DNA of 11,295 nucleotides, from assembly GCA_031284845.1 (NCBI GenBank), contig JAITXH010000199.1:1-11295 (forward strand), given 5' to 3'. The translations under genes and the position numbers were made by a program. The notes below the pieces were generated by a model. It saw only the letters and a list, made by a program, of their open reading frames with translations, made no database searches and was not told where the DNA came from. Numbering within the stretch: the stretch's first letter is position 1; each line of letters begins with the position of its first letter. The stretch comes from Puniceicoccales bacterium. GTDB taxonomy: Bacteria; Verrucomicrobiota; Verrucomicrobiia; Opitutales; UBA953. Of this stretch, positions 1-6,485 are shown piece after piece.

Positions 1-15
1 CTGTGCAGCCCCTCC

Positions 16-58
16 AAAAACAACAAAGACCAGCGTTGCCGCTGGTCTTGTTGTTTTT
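16..58 (-). terminator. Rho-independent terminator downstream of pckG, probably bidirectional
   Basis: An 8-bp perfect GC-rich stem (GACCAGCG at 28-35, CGCTGGTC at 40-47) closes a TTGC loop. It is extended by an 11-bp A/T-rich outer stem (16-26 with 48-58) with one bulged A at 27. Read on the minus strand, the stem is followed by a T-rich stretch 24 bases beyond the pckG stop codon. Read on the plus strand it ends in TTGTTGTTTTT. It could therefore stop transcription from both sides, including from a gene lying left of the window. The pairing is seen directly; the function is inferred from structure and position. Confidence 0.85.
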
Positions 59-81
59 GAGAAGGTGATTCTCTGCTCCGA

Positions 82-1908
82 TTAGAGTGCCTTGATAAGG
101 CGCTCGCGCTCGGCGGCGATTTCCGCAGGCAAATGAGCACCAAAGGTGGCGAAAAACTCGCCTTGCTCTTCCGTTTGCTTGCGCAGGTTGTCGCGGTTGA
201 TGGCCGTGACAGCGTCCCATTGGGCTTGTGAGAAGTCCAGCCCGGCCCAGTCAATGTCTTCCTTATTGGGCACAAAGCCGAGGGGTGTTTCCTTGGCCTT
301 GGCGATGCCTTGGACGCGCTCGACAATCCATTTGAGGACGCGGGCATTGTCGCCGAAACCCGGCCACAGGAATTCGCCAGCAGGGCCTTTGCGGAACCAG
401 TTGACGTGGAAAACGGCAGGCGGGTTTGTGACCTTTTTGCCAATTTTGATGTGGTGGCCGAAGTAGTCGCCCATGTGGTAGCCGCAGAAGGGCAGCATGG
501 CCATCGGGTCACGGCGCAGGGAACCGACTTTGCCTTCGGCGGCGGCGGTCTGCTCGCTGCTGAGGGTGGCACCCAGATAGACGCCGTGGTTCCAACTGAT
601 GGATTGGAAGACGAGCGGGATCTCGCTCATGCGGCGTCCGCCATAGACGACTGCCGAGATGGGCACGCCGGCGGGATTTTCCCAGTCCTTGTCAATGCAC
701 GGGCAATTGCGGGCGGGGGCGGTGAAGCGGGAATTCGGGTGTGCGGCGAGGACGGGCTTGCCGTCTTTGTCCACCTGTCCGGGTTTCCAGTCGTTGCCCT
801 TCCAGTCAATGAGGTGCGCAGGGGCTTCCTTGCTGAGACCTTCCCACCACACATCGCCATCATCGGTGAGGGCGACATTGGTGAAGATGGTGTCCTTGGA
901 GCAAGAGGCGAGGGCGTTGAAGTTGGTTTTGGCGGAGGTGCCGGGGGCCACACCGAAGAAGCCTGCTTCGGGATTGATGGCGAGGAGGCGTTTGCCGTCT
1001 TTATCGGGCTTGAGCCATGCAATGTCGTCGCCGATGGTGGTGACTTTCCAGCCGTTAAGCTCTTTCGGCGGGATGAGCATGGCGAAGTTGGTTTTGCCGC
1101 AGGCGCTGGGGAAGGCGGCGGTCACATAGGTCTTTTCGCCGGTGGGAGATTCGACACCGAGGATGAGCATGTGCTCGGCGAGCCAGCCTTCGTCGCGTGC
1201 GAGCACGGAGGCGATACGCAGGGCGAGGCACTTTTTGCCGAGGAGGGCGTTGCCGCCGTAGCCGGAGCCGAAGGACCAGATGGAGCGCTCTTCGGGGAAG
1301 TGGGCGATGTAGGTGTTTTCAGGATTGCAAGGCCAGGCGACATCTTTCTCGCCGGCTTTGAGGGGCTTGCCGACGCTGTGGAGGGCCGGCACGAAGAATT
1401 TGTCGGAGCCGAGGGCGTCGAGCACGGGCTGGCCGATGCGGGCCATGACGCGCATGTTGACGACGACGTAAGGGGAGTCGGAGATTTCAACGCCGTATTG
1501 GGCGAGGGGGGAGCCGATGGGACCCATGGAGAATGGGATGACATACAGCGTGCGCCCGGTCATGGAGCCGGCGAAGAGGCCCTTCAGTTTGGCCTTCAGT
1601 TCGACCGGGTCGGTCCAGTTGTTGGAGGGACCTGCGTCTTCCTTGGTCTTGGAGCTGATGTAGGTGCGTGATTCTACGCGGGCTACGTCGCGGGTGTCGG
1701 AGCGGAACAAGTAGCTGTTCGGGCGCTTGGCTTCGTTGAGCTTGATGGCCATCCCACTGGCGACCATCTCGTTGAAAAGGGCGTCGGCTTCGGCTTGCGA
1801 TCCGTCGCACCAGTGAATTTTTGCCGGTTTACAAAGGGCGGCGATTTCATCCACCCAAGCTTTCAACTTGGCATGGTTTGTTTTTATGTTAGAAGTGTAA
1901 GAACTCAT
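82..1908 (-). CDS. pckG: Phosphoenolpyruvate carboxykinase (GTP)
   Basis: Cytosolic GTP-dependent PEPCK, interconverting oxaloacetate + GTP and PEP + GDP + CO2 at the entry to gluconeogenesis. Counting from the preferred ATG at 1908 (608 aa, normal for the family), the kinase P-loop with the reactive cysteine reads FPSACGKTN (266-274, Cys270). The metal-binding stretch GDDIAW is at 293-298 and NPEAGFFGVAPGTS at 312-325. The substrate-site Arg (RVESRTY, near 81), YGG (217-219) and Lys225/226 are also present. All hallmark motifs are intact. The frame stays open upstream to another ATG at 1980, adding 24 residues. I prefer 1908 because family members usually begin close to the SSYTSN...HAKLKAWVDEI region; neither start has a clear ribosome binding site. 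The gene is monocistronic here, divergent from sufD, and followed by a strong terminator hairpin. Identity is very secure; only the start is uncertain. Confidence 0.97.
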   Translation of the reverse strand: MSSYTSNIKTNHAKLKAWVDEIAALCKPAKIHWCDGSQAEADALFNEMVASGMAIKLNEAKRPNSYLFRSDTRDVARVESRTYISSKTKEDAGPSNNWTDPVELKAKLKGLFAGSMTGRTLYVIPFSMGPIGSPLAQYGVEISDSPYVVVNMRVMARIGQPVLDALGSDKFFVPALHSVGKPLKAGEKDVAWPCNPENTYIAHFPEERSIWSFGSGYGGNALLGKKCLALRIASVLARDEGWLAEHMLILGVESPTGEKTYVTAAFPSACGKTNFAMLIPPKELNGWKVTTIGDDIAWLKPDKDGKRLLAINPEAGFFGVAPGTSAKTNFNALASCSKDTIFTNVALTDDGDVWWEGLSKEAPAHLIDWKGNDWKPGQVDKDGKPVLAAHPNSRFTAPARNCPCIDKDWENPAGVPISAVVYGGRRMSEIPLVFQSISWNHGVYLGATLSSEQTAAAEGKVGSLRRDPMAMLPFCGYHMGDYFGHHIKIGKKVTNPPAVFHVNWFRKGPAGEFLWPGFGDNARVLKWIVERVQGIAKAKETPLGFVPNKEDIDWAGLDFSQAQWDAVTAINRDNLRKQTEEQGEFFATFGAHLPAEIAAERERLIKAL

Positions 1909-2017
1909 CGAGATAAGTTTTTTCGGCGGTATGCAACAGATTTGCAAATGAAAATTCAGTGAGACGGGGTGCAATTTCATTTTCTAATACCCTATGTTAG
2001 GAATGCTAAACCCGGCT

Positions 2018-2048
2018 GTTTTACGGGAATTTGCGGGCTATTTTTCAA
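2018..2048 (-). promoter_or_regulatory. Weak candidate promoter for pckG
   Basis: On the minus strand, TTGAAA (2048 to 2043) matches the -35 consensus at five of six bases. TAAAAC (2023 to 2018) is a poor -10 after a 19-base spacer. Transcription would start about 100 bases upstream of the ATG at 1908. This rests on sequence resemblance to sigma-70 elements only. Confidence 0.2.
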
Positions 2049-2164
2049 GGGCAGTTGAGGTGGGATGAATTTTACAATCTATTGGTCATCTGCGATGATC
2101 TAATTCGCTCTGAGTGTGGCAAGGCGCATGCCGGAATTGGTTTGGCTCAAAGAGCGTTCTGTTT

Positions 2165-2196
2165 TTGACATTCTCTCTCAATTGCTCCTGTATCGC
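2165..2196 (+). promoter_or_regulatory. Candidate promoter close to the sufD start
   Basis: An exact TTGACA -35 box lies at 2165-2170. The following -10 is poor; the best candidates are TGTATC (2189) or TATCGC (2191). If used, the transcript would start within a few bases of the ATG at 2205 and be nearly leaderless, which would fit the lack of a Shine-Dalgarno sequence. A separate TACAAT at 2073-2078 is an alternative -10 but lacks a well-placed -35. Confidence 0.3.
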
Positions 2197-2204
2197 GCAC
2201 TCTC

Positions 2205-3539
2205 ATGCCCGCCGACATACTCACACCTGACATCTTCAATTCACAATTCTCCCGCGACACGGTCCCTGCACTGGATGTGCTTAGGCGCGAGGGTTGGACG
2301 CGTTTTAACGAATTGCCTCTGCCGCAACGCACCTTGCAGCAATGGCGCTTCTCCAACCTTGACCACATTAAGCCGGAGGGCTTTGTCCTGCCGTCTGCGC
2401 CGCCGTCACCTGACGTGCGCGCTGCTCTTCTGGCGCGTTCGCCGTTCATTGGCGGGAGTGCTGCGGCATTTGTATTTGCCGATGGATACCTTATCGAAGA
2501 GCAAGCCATTGATAAGGACTTGCAGGCCCGGGGCGTCATTTTTGAGCCGCTTGCCGTCGCCGCTCTAAAGCACCCCGACTTGCTCCGGCAGCACTTGCTC
2601 AAATCTGGCGCTGCGCTGGGGGGCGAGAAGTTCCTCGCGCTGCATCAGGCGTATCTTGGCAGCGGCTATTTTCTCTACGTGCCCGATGGCGTCGAGGTGT
2701 CGCGCCCTGTCGTCATCTACAACTGGCTGGCCGGGAGCAATGCTGCCGTCTTCCCGCACGCCCTCATCGTCGCCGGGGATAATGCACGTATCAACGTGGT
2801 GGATTTTTACCTCTCGGCGGATCCGGCGGGGGCAGGTTTCTCTTCGGCAGCGGCGGACATCCATGCTGGCGCGGGTGCGGGCGTCTCGCGCACCGTGGTG
2901 CAAGACTGGGGGACGCAGGTGCGATCTTACCAAGTGGATGCCACCCATGCCGGGCGCGACAGTGCGGTGACTTCAGTCTCGGTGAATCTCGGTGCGCATC
3001 GGGCGCGTTTCGAGAACACAATCCGCATCAACGGAGTCGGGGCCAATGTGCGCGTTTACGGGTTGACGGTGGCCGACGGCGAACAGGAGTTCGACCAGCG
3101 CACTTTGCAGATCCACAATGCAGGCGGGGCGTATTCCGATCTGCTTTTCAAAAATGCTCTTCTCGATCGCGCTCGCACCATCTTTTCGGGGCTTATCCGC
3201 GTTGCTCCCGACGCGCAAAAAACCGACGCCTATCAAGCCAATCGCAACCTGTTGTTGTCTCCGGATGCCGAGGCCAATTCGCTTCCCGGTCTTGAAATTG
3301 GTGCCAACGATGTGAGGTGCTCCCATGGGGCGACGACCGGGCAGCTCGATGATGAGGAGCTTTTTTATCTCTTGGCGCGTGGTATTCCGAAGGAAAAGGC
3401 GTCTGAATTGCTCGTTTTCGGCTTTTTTGAAGAAATTATCGGGAAAACAGACGATTCCGAGTTGGCCGGGATATTGCGCGATTTCGTGCGCGCCAAGTTT
3501 ACGCGGCGCACAAAGGGTGCCGAAGACGTCCTGTTTTGA
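2205..3539 (+). CDS. sufD: Fe-S cluster assembly protein SufD
   Basis: A 444-residue SufD of the SufB/SufD beta-helix family, a cytosolic scaffold subunit that works with SufB and the ATPase SufC to build Fe-S clusters. The N-terminal helical part includes a QQWRFSNLDHIKP motif (45-57), similar to the W[R/K]Y[T/S] signature of SufD. A long beta-strand-rich middle follows (about 155-340). The conserved C-terminal block has KTDAYQANRNLLLS (339-352), GLEIGANDVRCSHGAT (362-377) and a helical tail LFYLLARGIPKEKASELLVFGFFEEI. Cys372 and His374 in RCSHG align with E. coli SufD Cys358 and His360; the latter is important at the SufB-SufD interface. Length is typical. The ATG at 2205 is the first usable start and no Shine-Dalgarno is visible. 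The gene stands alone: pckG is divergent and folP convergent, with no suf partner in the window. The family call is secure; SufD is chosen over SufB on length and C-terminal sequence. Confidence 0.93.
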   Translation: MPADILTPDIFNSQFSRDTVPALDVLRREGWTRFNELPLPQRTLQQWRFSNLDHIKPEGFVLPSAPPSPDVRAALLARSPFIGGSAAAFVFADGYLIEEQAIDKDLQARGVIFEPLAVAALKHPDLLRQHLLKSGAALGGEKFLALHQAYLGSGYFLYVPDGVEVSRPVVIYNWLAGSNAAVFPHALIVAGDNARINVVDFYLSADPAGAGFSSAAADIHAGAGAGVSRTVVQDWGTQVRSYQVDATHAGRDSAVTSVSVNLGAHRARFENTIRINGVGANVRVYGLTVADGEQEFDQRTLQIHNAGGAYSDLLFKNALLDRARTIFSGLIRVAPDAQKTDAYQANRNLLLSPDAEANSLPGLEIGANDVRCSHGATTGQLDDEELFYLLARGIPKEKASELLVFGFFEEIIGKTDDSELAGILRDFVRAKFTRRTKGAEDVLF

Positions 3540-3579
3540 CCTGAAAAGGCAATTGGGGCAGCGTTGCTTTCACAATGTC

Positions 3580-3600
3580 GGCGCAATCACTCGTTGCGCC
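3580..3600. terminator. Short hairpin at the sufD/folP convergence, possible weak terminator
   Basis: A perfect 7-bp inverted repeat, GGCGCAA (3580-3586) with TTGCGCC (3594-3600), spans the folP stop codon in the 47-bp gap between two convergent genes. No T-run follows on either strand, so it is a poor intrinsic terminator. It may be chance or a weak bidirectional stop. Confidence 0.25.
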
Positions 3601-4444
3601 AGTGTAACCCGGCCCGGATGGCGTCGGCCATGCGCACGGCGGGCTGCGTAGCCGCTACGTCATGCATGCGCAACATCGCGGCTCCATGTGCGATCCCCCA
3701 GACGGCGGTGGCAGTGTTGCCTTCCTGCCGCGCTGCGACAGGCGCGTCCAGCACGAGGCCGAGGGTGGATTTGCGGCTCGTGCCGAGTAATACGGGGAAA
3801 CCCAGCGCGACCACCCGGTCAAGTTGGCGCAGGCACTCCAGATTTTGCGCGGGCGTCTTGCCAAATCCAAATCCTGGATCGAGCCATATCTGCGAGTCGG
3901 GCACTCCGGCATCCCGCGCCAGCCCAACGGAGTGGCGGAGTTCATCAAGATACGTTTCCCAAAATACGGAATCGTCCACCGGGTGGGTGCGATTGTGCAT
4001 GAGGATAATCGGGACACCGAAACGGGCGGCGACGGCACACATGGGGGAAGCGCCGTTTCCGGCAGCGTGCAGCCCTCCCCAAATATCGTTGATGATGTCG
4101 GCCCCGGCTTCGATGGCGGCTTGGGCGACATCGGCTTTATAGGTGTCCACAGACACGGGGATATCAGGGAGCACGGCGCGTATCGCCTGCAAAGCTGGCA
4201 AGAGCCGGGCAAGCTCCGTGGCCGTATCCACGGCGTCATGGCCCGGGCGTGTGGACTCCGCGCCCAGATCGAGCACATCGGCTCCGGCGTCGGCCAGTGC
4301 GCGTGCGTGTGTTGCTGCGGCCTGCGCGGTGGTGTATTGGCCGCCATCGGAGAAGGAATCTGGAGTGACGTTGACTATGCCCATGAGCAGGGTGCGTGCT
4401 CCGGGCGCGGGAATGGGGCGGCGATGAAGACCGTTTTGATTCAT
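3587..4444 (-). CDS. folP: Dihydropteroate synthase
   Basis: DHPS condenses 6-hydroxymethyl-7,8-dihydropterin pyrophosphate with p-aminobenzoate to form dihydropteroate in folate synthesis; it is the sulfonamide target. The 285-residue TIM barrel is complete. The first family signature MGIVNVTPDSFSDGG is at 21-35 (Asn25 for pyrophosphate/metal). The second, DLGAESTRPG, is at 59-68. SVDTYK is at 98-103, DIINDIW at 117-122, DPGFGFGKT at 189-197, the SRKS loop at 223-226 and the C-terminal RMHD at 259-262. The usual Met-rich LMHM segment reads LMHNRTHP here, a small variation. The ATG at 4444 is followed by a short 18-residue lead-in before the barrel. It lies 61 bp downstream of the hydrolase gene on the same strand and could be the last gene of a tyrA-hydrolase-folP transcript. 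The gap before it contains the 10-bp palindrome GGAATATTCC (4490-4499), of unknown meaning. Confidence 0.97.
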   Translation of the reverse strand: MNQNGLHRRPIPAPGARTLLMGIVNVTPDSFSDGGQYTTAQAAATHARALADAGADVLDLGAESTRPGHDAVDTATELARLLPALQAIRAVLPDIPVSVDTYKADVAQAAIEAGADIINDIWGGLHAAGNGASPMCAVAARFGVPIILMHNRTHPVDDSVFWETYLDELRHSVGLARDAGVPDSQIWLDPGFGFGKTPAQNLECLRQLDRVVALGFPVLLGTSRKSTLGLVLDAPVAARQEGNTATAVWGIAHGAAMLRMHDVAATQPAVRMADAIRAGLHWRNE

Positions 4445-4505
4445 GGCTTGCCGAAGATGCGAAAGGAACGTGCCCCCTCAACGTTTTTGGGAATATTCCG
4501 CCCGC

Positions 4506-5369
4506 TTATTCCGAAGCGGCAAGGAAGGCGGCGATCGCTTTGCGCGACTTTTCCTGCGAGGTCAAATTGATGTGGCTGCCGCCTTCGACTTTGTAAAATT
4601 GTTTGCGCACCGCTGCTCCGGCTGCCGCAAAGAGTGCTGTGCCGTGCGAGTAGGGGACGATGTTGTCGGCGGTCCCGTGGATGACAAACAGGGGGCATTT
4701 CACTTTGCCGATTTTGGCCAGACTGTCGAAGCGATCCAGAGGCACGACTTTAACTTTTGTGACAACACGAAACGTGGAGAGAAACGGCGCTTCGAGAATA
4801 AGTGCCCCTACGGGTTGGCGCGATGCGAGCTCTGTGGCGACACCTGTGCCCAGGGAGAAGCCGTAGAGCGCGATGCGCCCGGCAGGAATGCCACGCGTCG
4901 TCCGCAGGTAATCATAGGCGCTGTCGGCGGCGGCATAGCAGCCCTCCTCCGAGGGCGCACTGCGGGCATCCGGGCCGTAGCCGGGATACTCCACGGTGAG
5001 CACCGAGCACCCTTGTTTTTGCAAAAACGACACCGATTGGCGGCTGTGTCCAATATCCATGGCATTGCCGTGGAAATAAATCACTGTCCATTTGGCACCG
5101 GGAGTTTCCGTCCAAAAGGCCGGGATTTCTCCACCGGTTTTGAGCGGCAGTTTGACGAGCCCTGGAGCATCAGCGGTGTAGGAAGGTTCTGGCGGGTGGA
5201 AAATAAGCCTGTTTGAGACGGCGCACCCGACCAGCAACAACCCCGAATACCCCGTGATGAGAACAAGAAATGCAATCACCAATATGCGGACAAGCCGCTG
5301 TGAGCGCTTGGAAGCGGTCGCTTTTTTTTTGGAAAGTTTGCGCGTGGCGGCTGTCTTTTTCGGGGGCAT
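4506..5369 (-). CDS. Membrane-anchored alpha/beta hydrolase (Bem46/ABHD13-like)
   Basis: A 287-residue serine hydrolase of the alpha/beta fold. The N-terminus is strongly basic (Lys/Arg-rich, 1-28) and leads into one hydrophobic segment (about 29-49). That segment ends in LLLVGC (44-49), which resembles a lipobox (LVG|C), so the protein is either a lipoprotein or a single-pass anchored protein with its catalytic domain outside the cytoplasm. The oxyanion-hole motif YFHGNAMD is at 98-105. The nucleophile elbow GFSLGTG is at 170-176 (Ser172), the acid is Asp235 in HGTADNIVP, and the base is His266 in GGSHINL. The triad is complete, so the enzyme is probably active. Sequence resembles Bem46/ABHD13-type proteins, whose substrates are poorly defined; esterase, thioesterase or acyl-hydrolase activity is possible. 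It lies 80 bp downstream of tyrA and 61 bp upstream of folP. The ATG at 5369 has no evident Shine-Dalgarno. Confidence 0.88.
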   Translation of the reverse strand: MPPKKTAATRKLSKKKATASKRSQRLVRILVIAFLVLITGYSGLLLVGCAVSNRLIFHPPEPSYTADAPGLVKLPLKTGGEIPAFWTETPGAKWTVIYFHGNAMDIGHSRQSVSFLQKQGCSVLTVEYPGYGPDARSAPSEEGCYAAADSAYDYLRTTRGIPAGRIALYGFSLGTGVATELASRQPVGALILEAPFLSTFRVVTKVKVVPLDRFDSLAKIGKVKCPLFVIHGTADNIVPYSHGTALFAAAGAAVRKQFYKVEGGSHINLTSQEKSRKAIAAFLAASE

Positions 5370-5449
5370 GTGTGGATTATGAGAAACGGGAAACGATCTT
5401 GCCCACCTTGCTCATCCCGCCCTCCTTGTCCACACTTCCTCCCTCGCTC

Positions 5450-6331
5450 TCACCCGGCCACCGGCGCAGGGGCACTTCGCGGTGGCGCTCCCATGCCGTC
5501 CCGCCATGTTTTTGCACATTGCAAAAATGTCTGCACGGCATCGAAATCACCCGCCGCCAACGCCGCACGCACCGTGCCAAGCTCCGCCTGCAATGAATCC
5601 AGCGCCAGTAAAAGCTCTTTGCTGTTGTCTTTGGCGACAGCCCGCCACAGGCCGGGATCTCCGGCGGCGACACGCGTGGTGTCGCGTAGGCCGGGACCGC
5701 TAAAATCGCGCCACGCCGCCGGGCAGCGATGCAGGGCTACCGAGAGCGCCGCTGCCGCAAAATGCGGCAGATGGCTCGTGTGAGCTACGATGGCATCGTG
5801 TTCCTCCGGCGCCACTTCGACTGTCACCATCCCCAGCGCCTGCCAAAATTGTCCAAGCGCAGCGAGCTTGTCTGGAGCTGGAATCCGGGGCGGTGTGATG
5901 AAACATACGCGCCCCTCAAAGAGGGCAGGTGTAGCGTGCTCCAATCCCGATTTTTCCGAGCCGGCCATCGGATGCGAGCCGATGAAGACCGCGCTGGCGG
6001 GCAACACGGTGAGCGCCTCGCGGCACACGCTGGCCTTGGTGCTGCCGACATCGGTGACCAACACACCCGGTGCCAGTGCCGTTGCCGCCGCCGCCAGCGA
6101 TTCACCGATTTTATCCACCGGCACGCAGGCCACCACCAGATCTGCTCCGCTGACACAAGCGGCGGGCGTCTCGTGGACACTGTCGCACCAAGGGCGCCCC
6201 GCGCATCGTGCCCGCGTCTCTGCCCGCCGCGACCATGTTGCGATGTGCCCGGCCAAGCCGCGCTGCCGCACAGCTTGCATGAGCGATGCGCCGAGCAAGC
6301 CCGGCCCGAGAATGGCGATTTTATGAAACAC
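5450..6331 (-). CDS. tyrA: Prephenate dehydrogenase (single-domain TyrA)
   Basis: NAD(P)-dependent oxidative decarboxylation of prephenate (or arogenate) towards tyrosine, in the cytosol. Counting from GTG at 6331 (293 aa), the dinucleotide-binding GPGLLG is at 9-14. DVGSTK is at 94-99 and the catalytic-site SHPMAGSEKSG at 119-129 (His120). The helical-domain motif HTSHLPH is at 184-190, and GPGLRDTTRVAAGDP follows at about 212-226. There is no ACT or chorismate-mutase domain, so this is the minimal form; whether it prefers prephenate or arogenate cannot be read from sequence. The frame stays open to a TTG at 6367 that would add 12 residues. I chose GTG 6331 because family N-termini begin just before the IAILGPG strand and GGAAAG lies just upstream, though at short spacing. 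It is the first gene of a minus-strand trio and is divergent from the gene starting at 6486. The C-terminal tail is Pro/Ala-rich. Confidence 0.93.
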   Translation of the reverse strand: MFHKIAILGPGLLGASLMQAVRQRGLAGHIATWSRRAETRARCAGRPWCDSVHETPAACVSGADLVVACVPVDKIGESLAAAATALAPGVLVTDVGSTKASVCREALTVLPASAVFIGSHPMAGSEKSGLEHATPALFEGRVCFITPPRIPAPDKLAALGQFWQALGMVTVEVAPEEHDAIVAHTSHLPHFAAAALSVALHRCPAAWRDFSGPGLRDTTRVAAGDPGLWRAVAKDNSKELLLALDSLQAELGTVRAALAAGDFDAVQTFLQCAKTWRDGMGAPPRSAPAPVAG

Positions 6332-6373
6332 GCTTTCCGGGGTTGGAGAAAAAATGCCAATGGGCAATTTTTA

Positions 6374-6411
6374 TCCCGCATATTTTGCGGGAAATACGAG
6401 ATATGGTCTCG
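6374..6411. promoter_or_regulatory. Two adjacent inverted repeats in the tyrA/envelope-gene divergent region
   Basis: A perfect 7-bp inverted repeat, TCCCGCA (6374-6380) with TGCGGGA (6386-6392), has a TATTT spacer. Four bases later a 5-bp repeat, CGAGA (6397-6401) with TCTCG (6407-6411), follows. They sit in the 154-bp gap between the divergent starts at 6331 and 6486, a typical place for an operator. They could also form hairpins in a leader RNA of the plus-strand gene. Pairing is seen directly; a regulatory role is inferred. Confidence 0.35.
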
Positions 6412-6485
6412 CCCACACAAACAAAATGGACATCTGCCGCTTCTCCGTTCATAGCGTTCACCTTTCATCATTCTGCACCTTTTTC

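Larger units (their letters stand above)
1909..2204. other. Divergent intergenic region between pckG and sufD
   Basis: About 296 bp separate the two divergent start codons, more A/T-rich than the flanking genes. It must hold promoters for both genes. I see no convincing small gene, RNA gene or long inverted repeat. Plausible but weak promoter elements are listed separately. Confidence 0.6.

Noticed and set aside
310..1671. A 453-codon open frame on the plus strand opposite pckG
   Set aside because: It is antisense to an intact, highly conserved PEPCK. Its translation is Gly/Glu/Ala/Val-rich with no recognisable motif, as expected from the codon bias of the opposite strand in a GC-rich gene.
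3824..5216. Long plus-strand frames (3824-4570 and 4443-5216) opposite folP and the hydrolase gene
   Set aside because: Both lie on the complement of genes with full catalytic motifs, and neither translation shows a known fold or sensible N-terminus.
6354..6485. Longer start for the FGE-like gene at 6354
   Set aside because: It would put 44 residues ahead of the hydrophobic anchor and overlap the possible upstream extension of tyrA. A start at 6486 or 6510 gives a normal signal-anchor layout.
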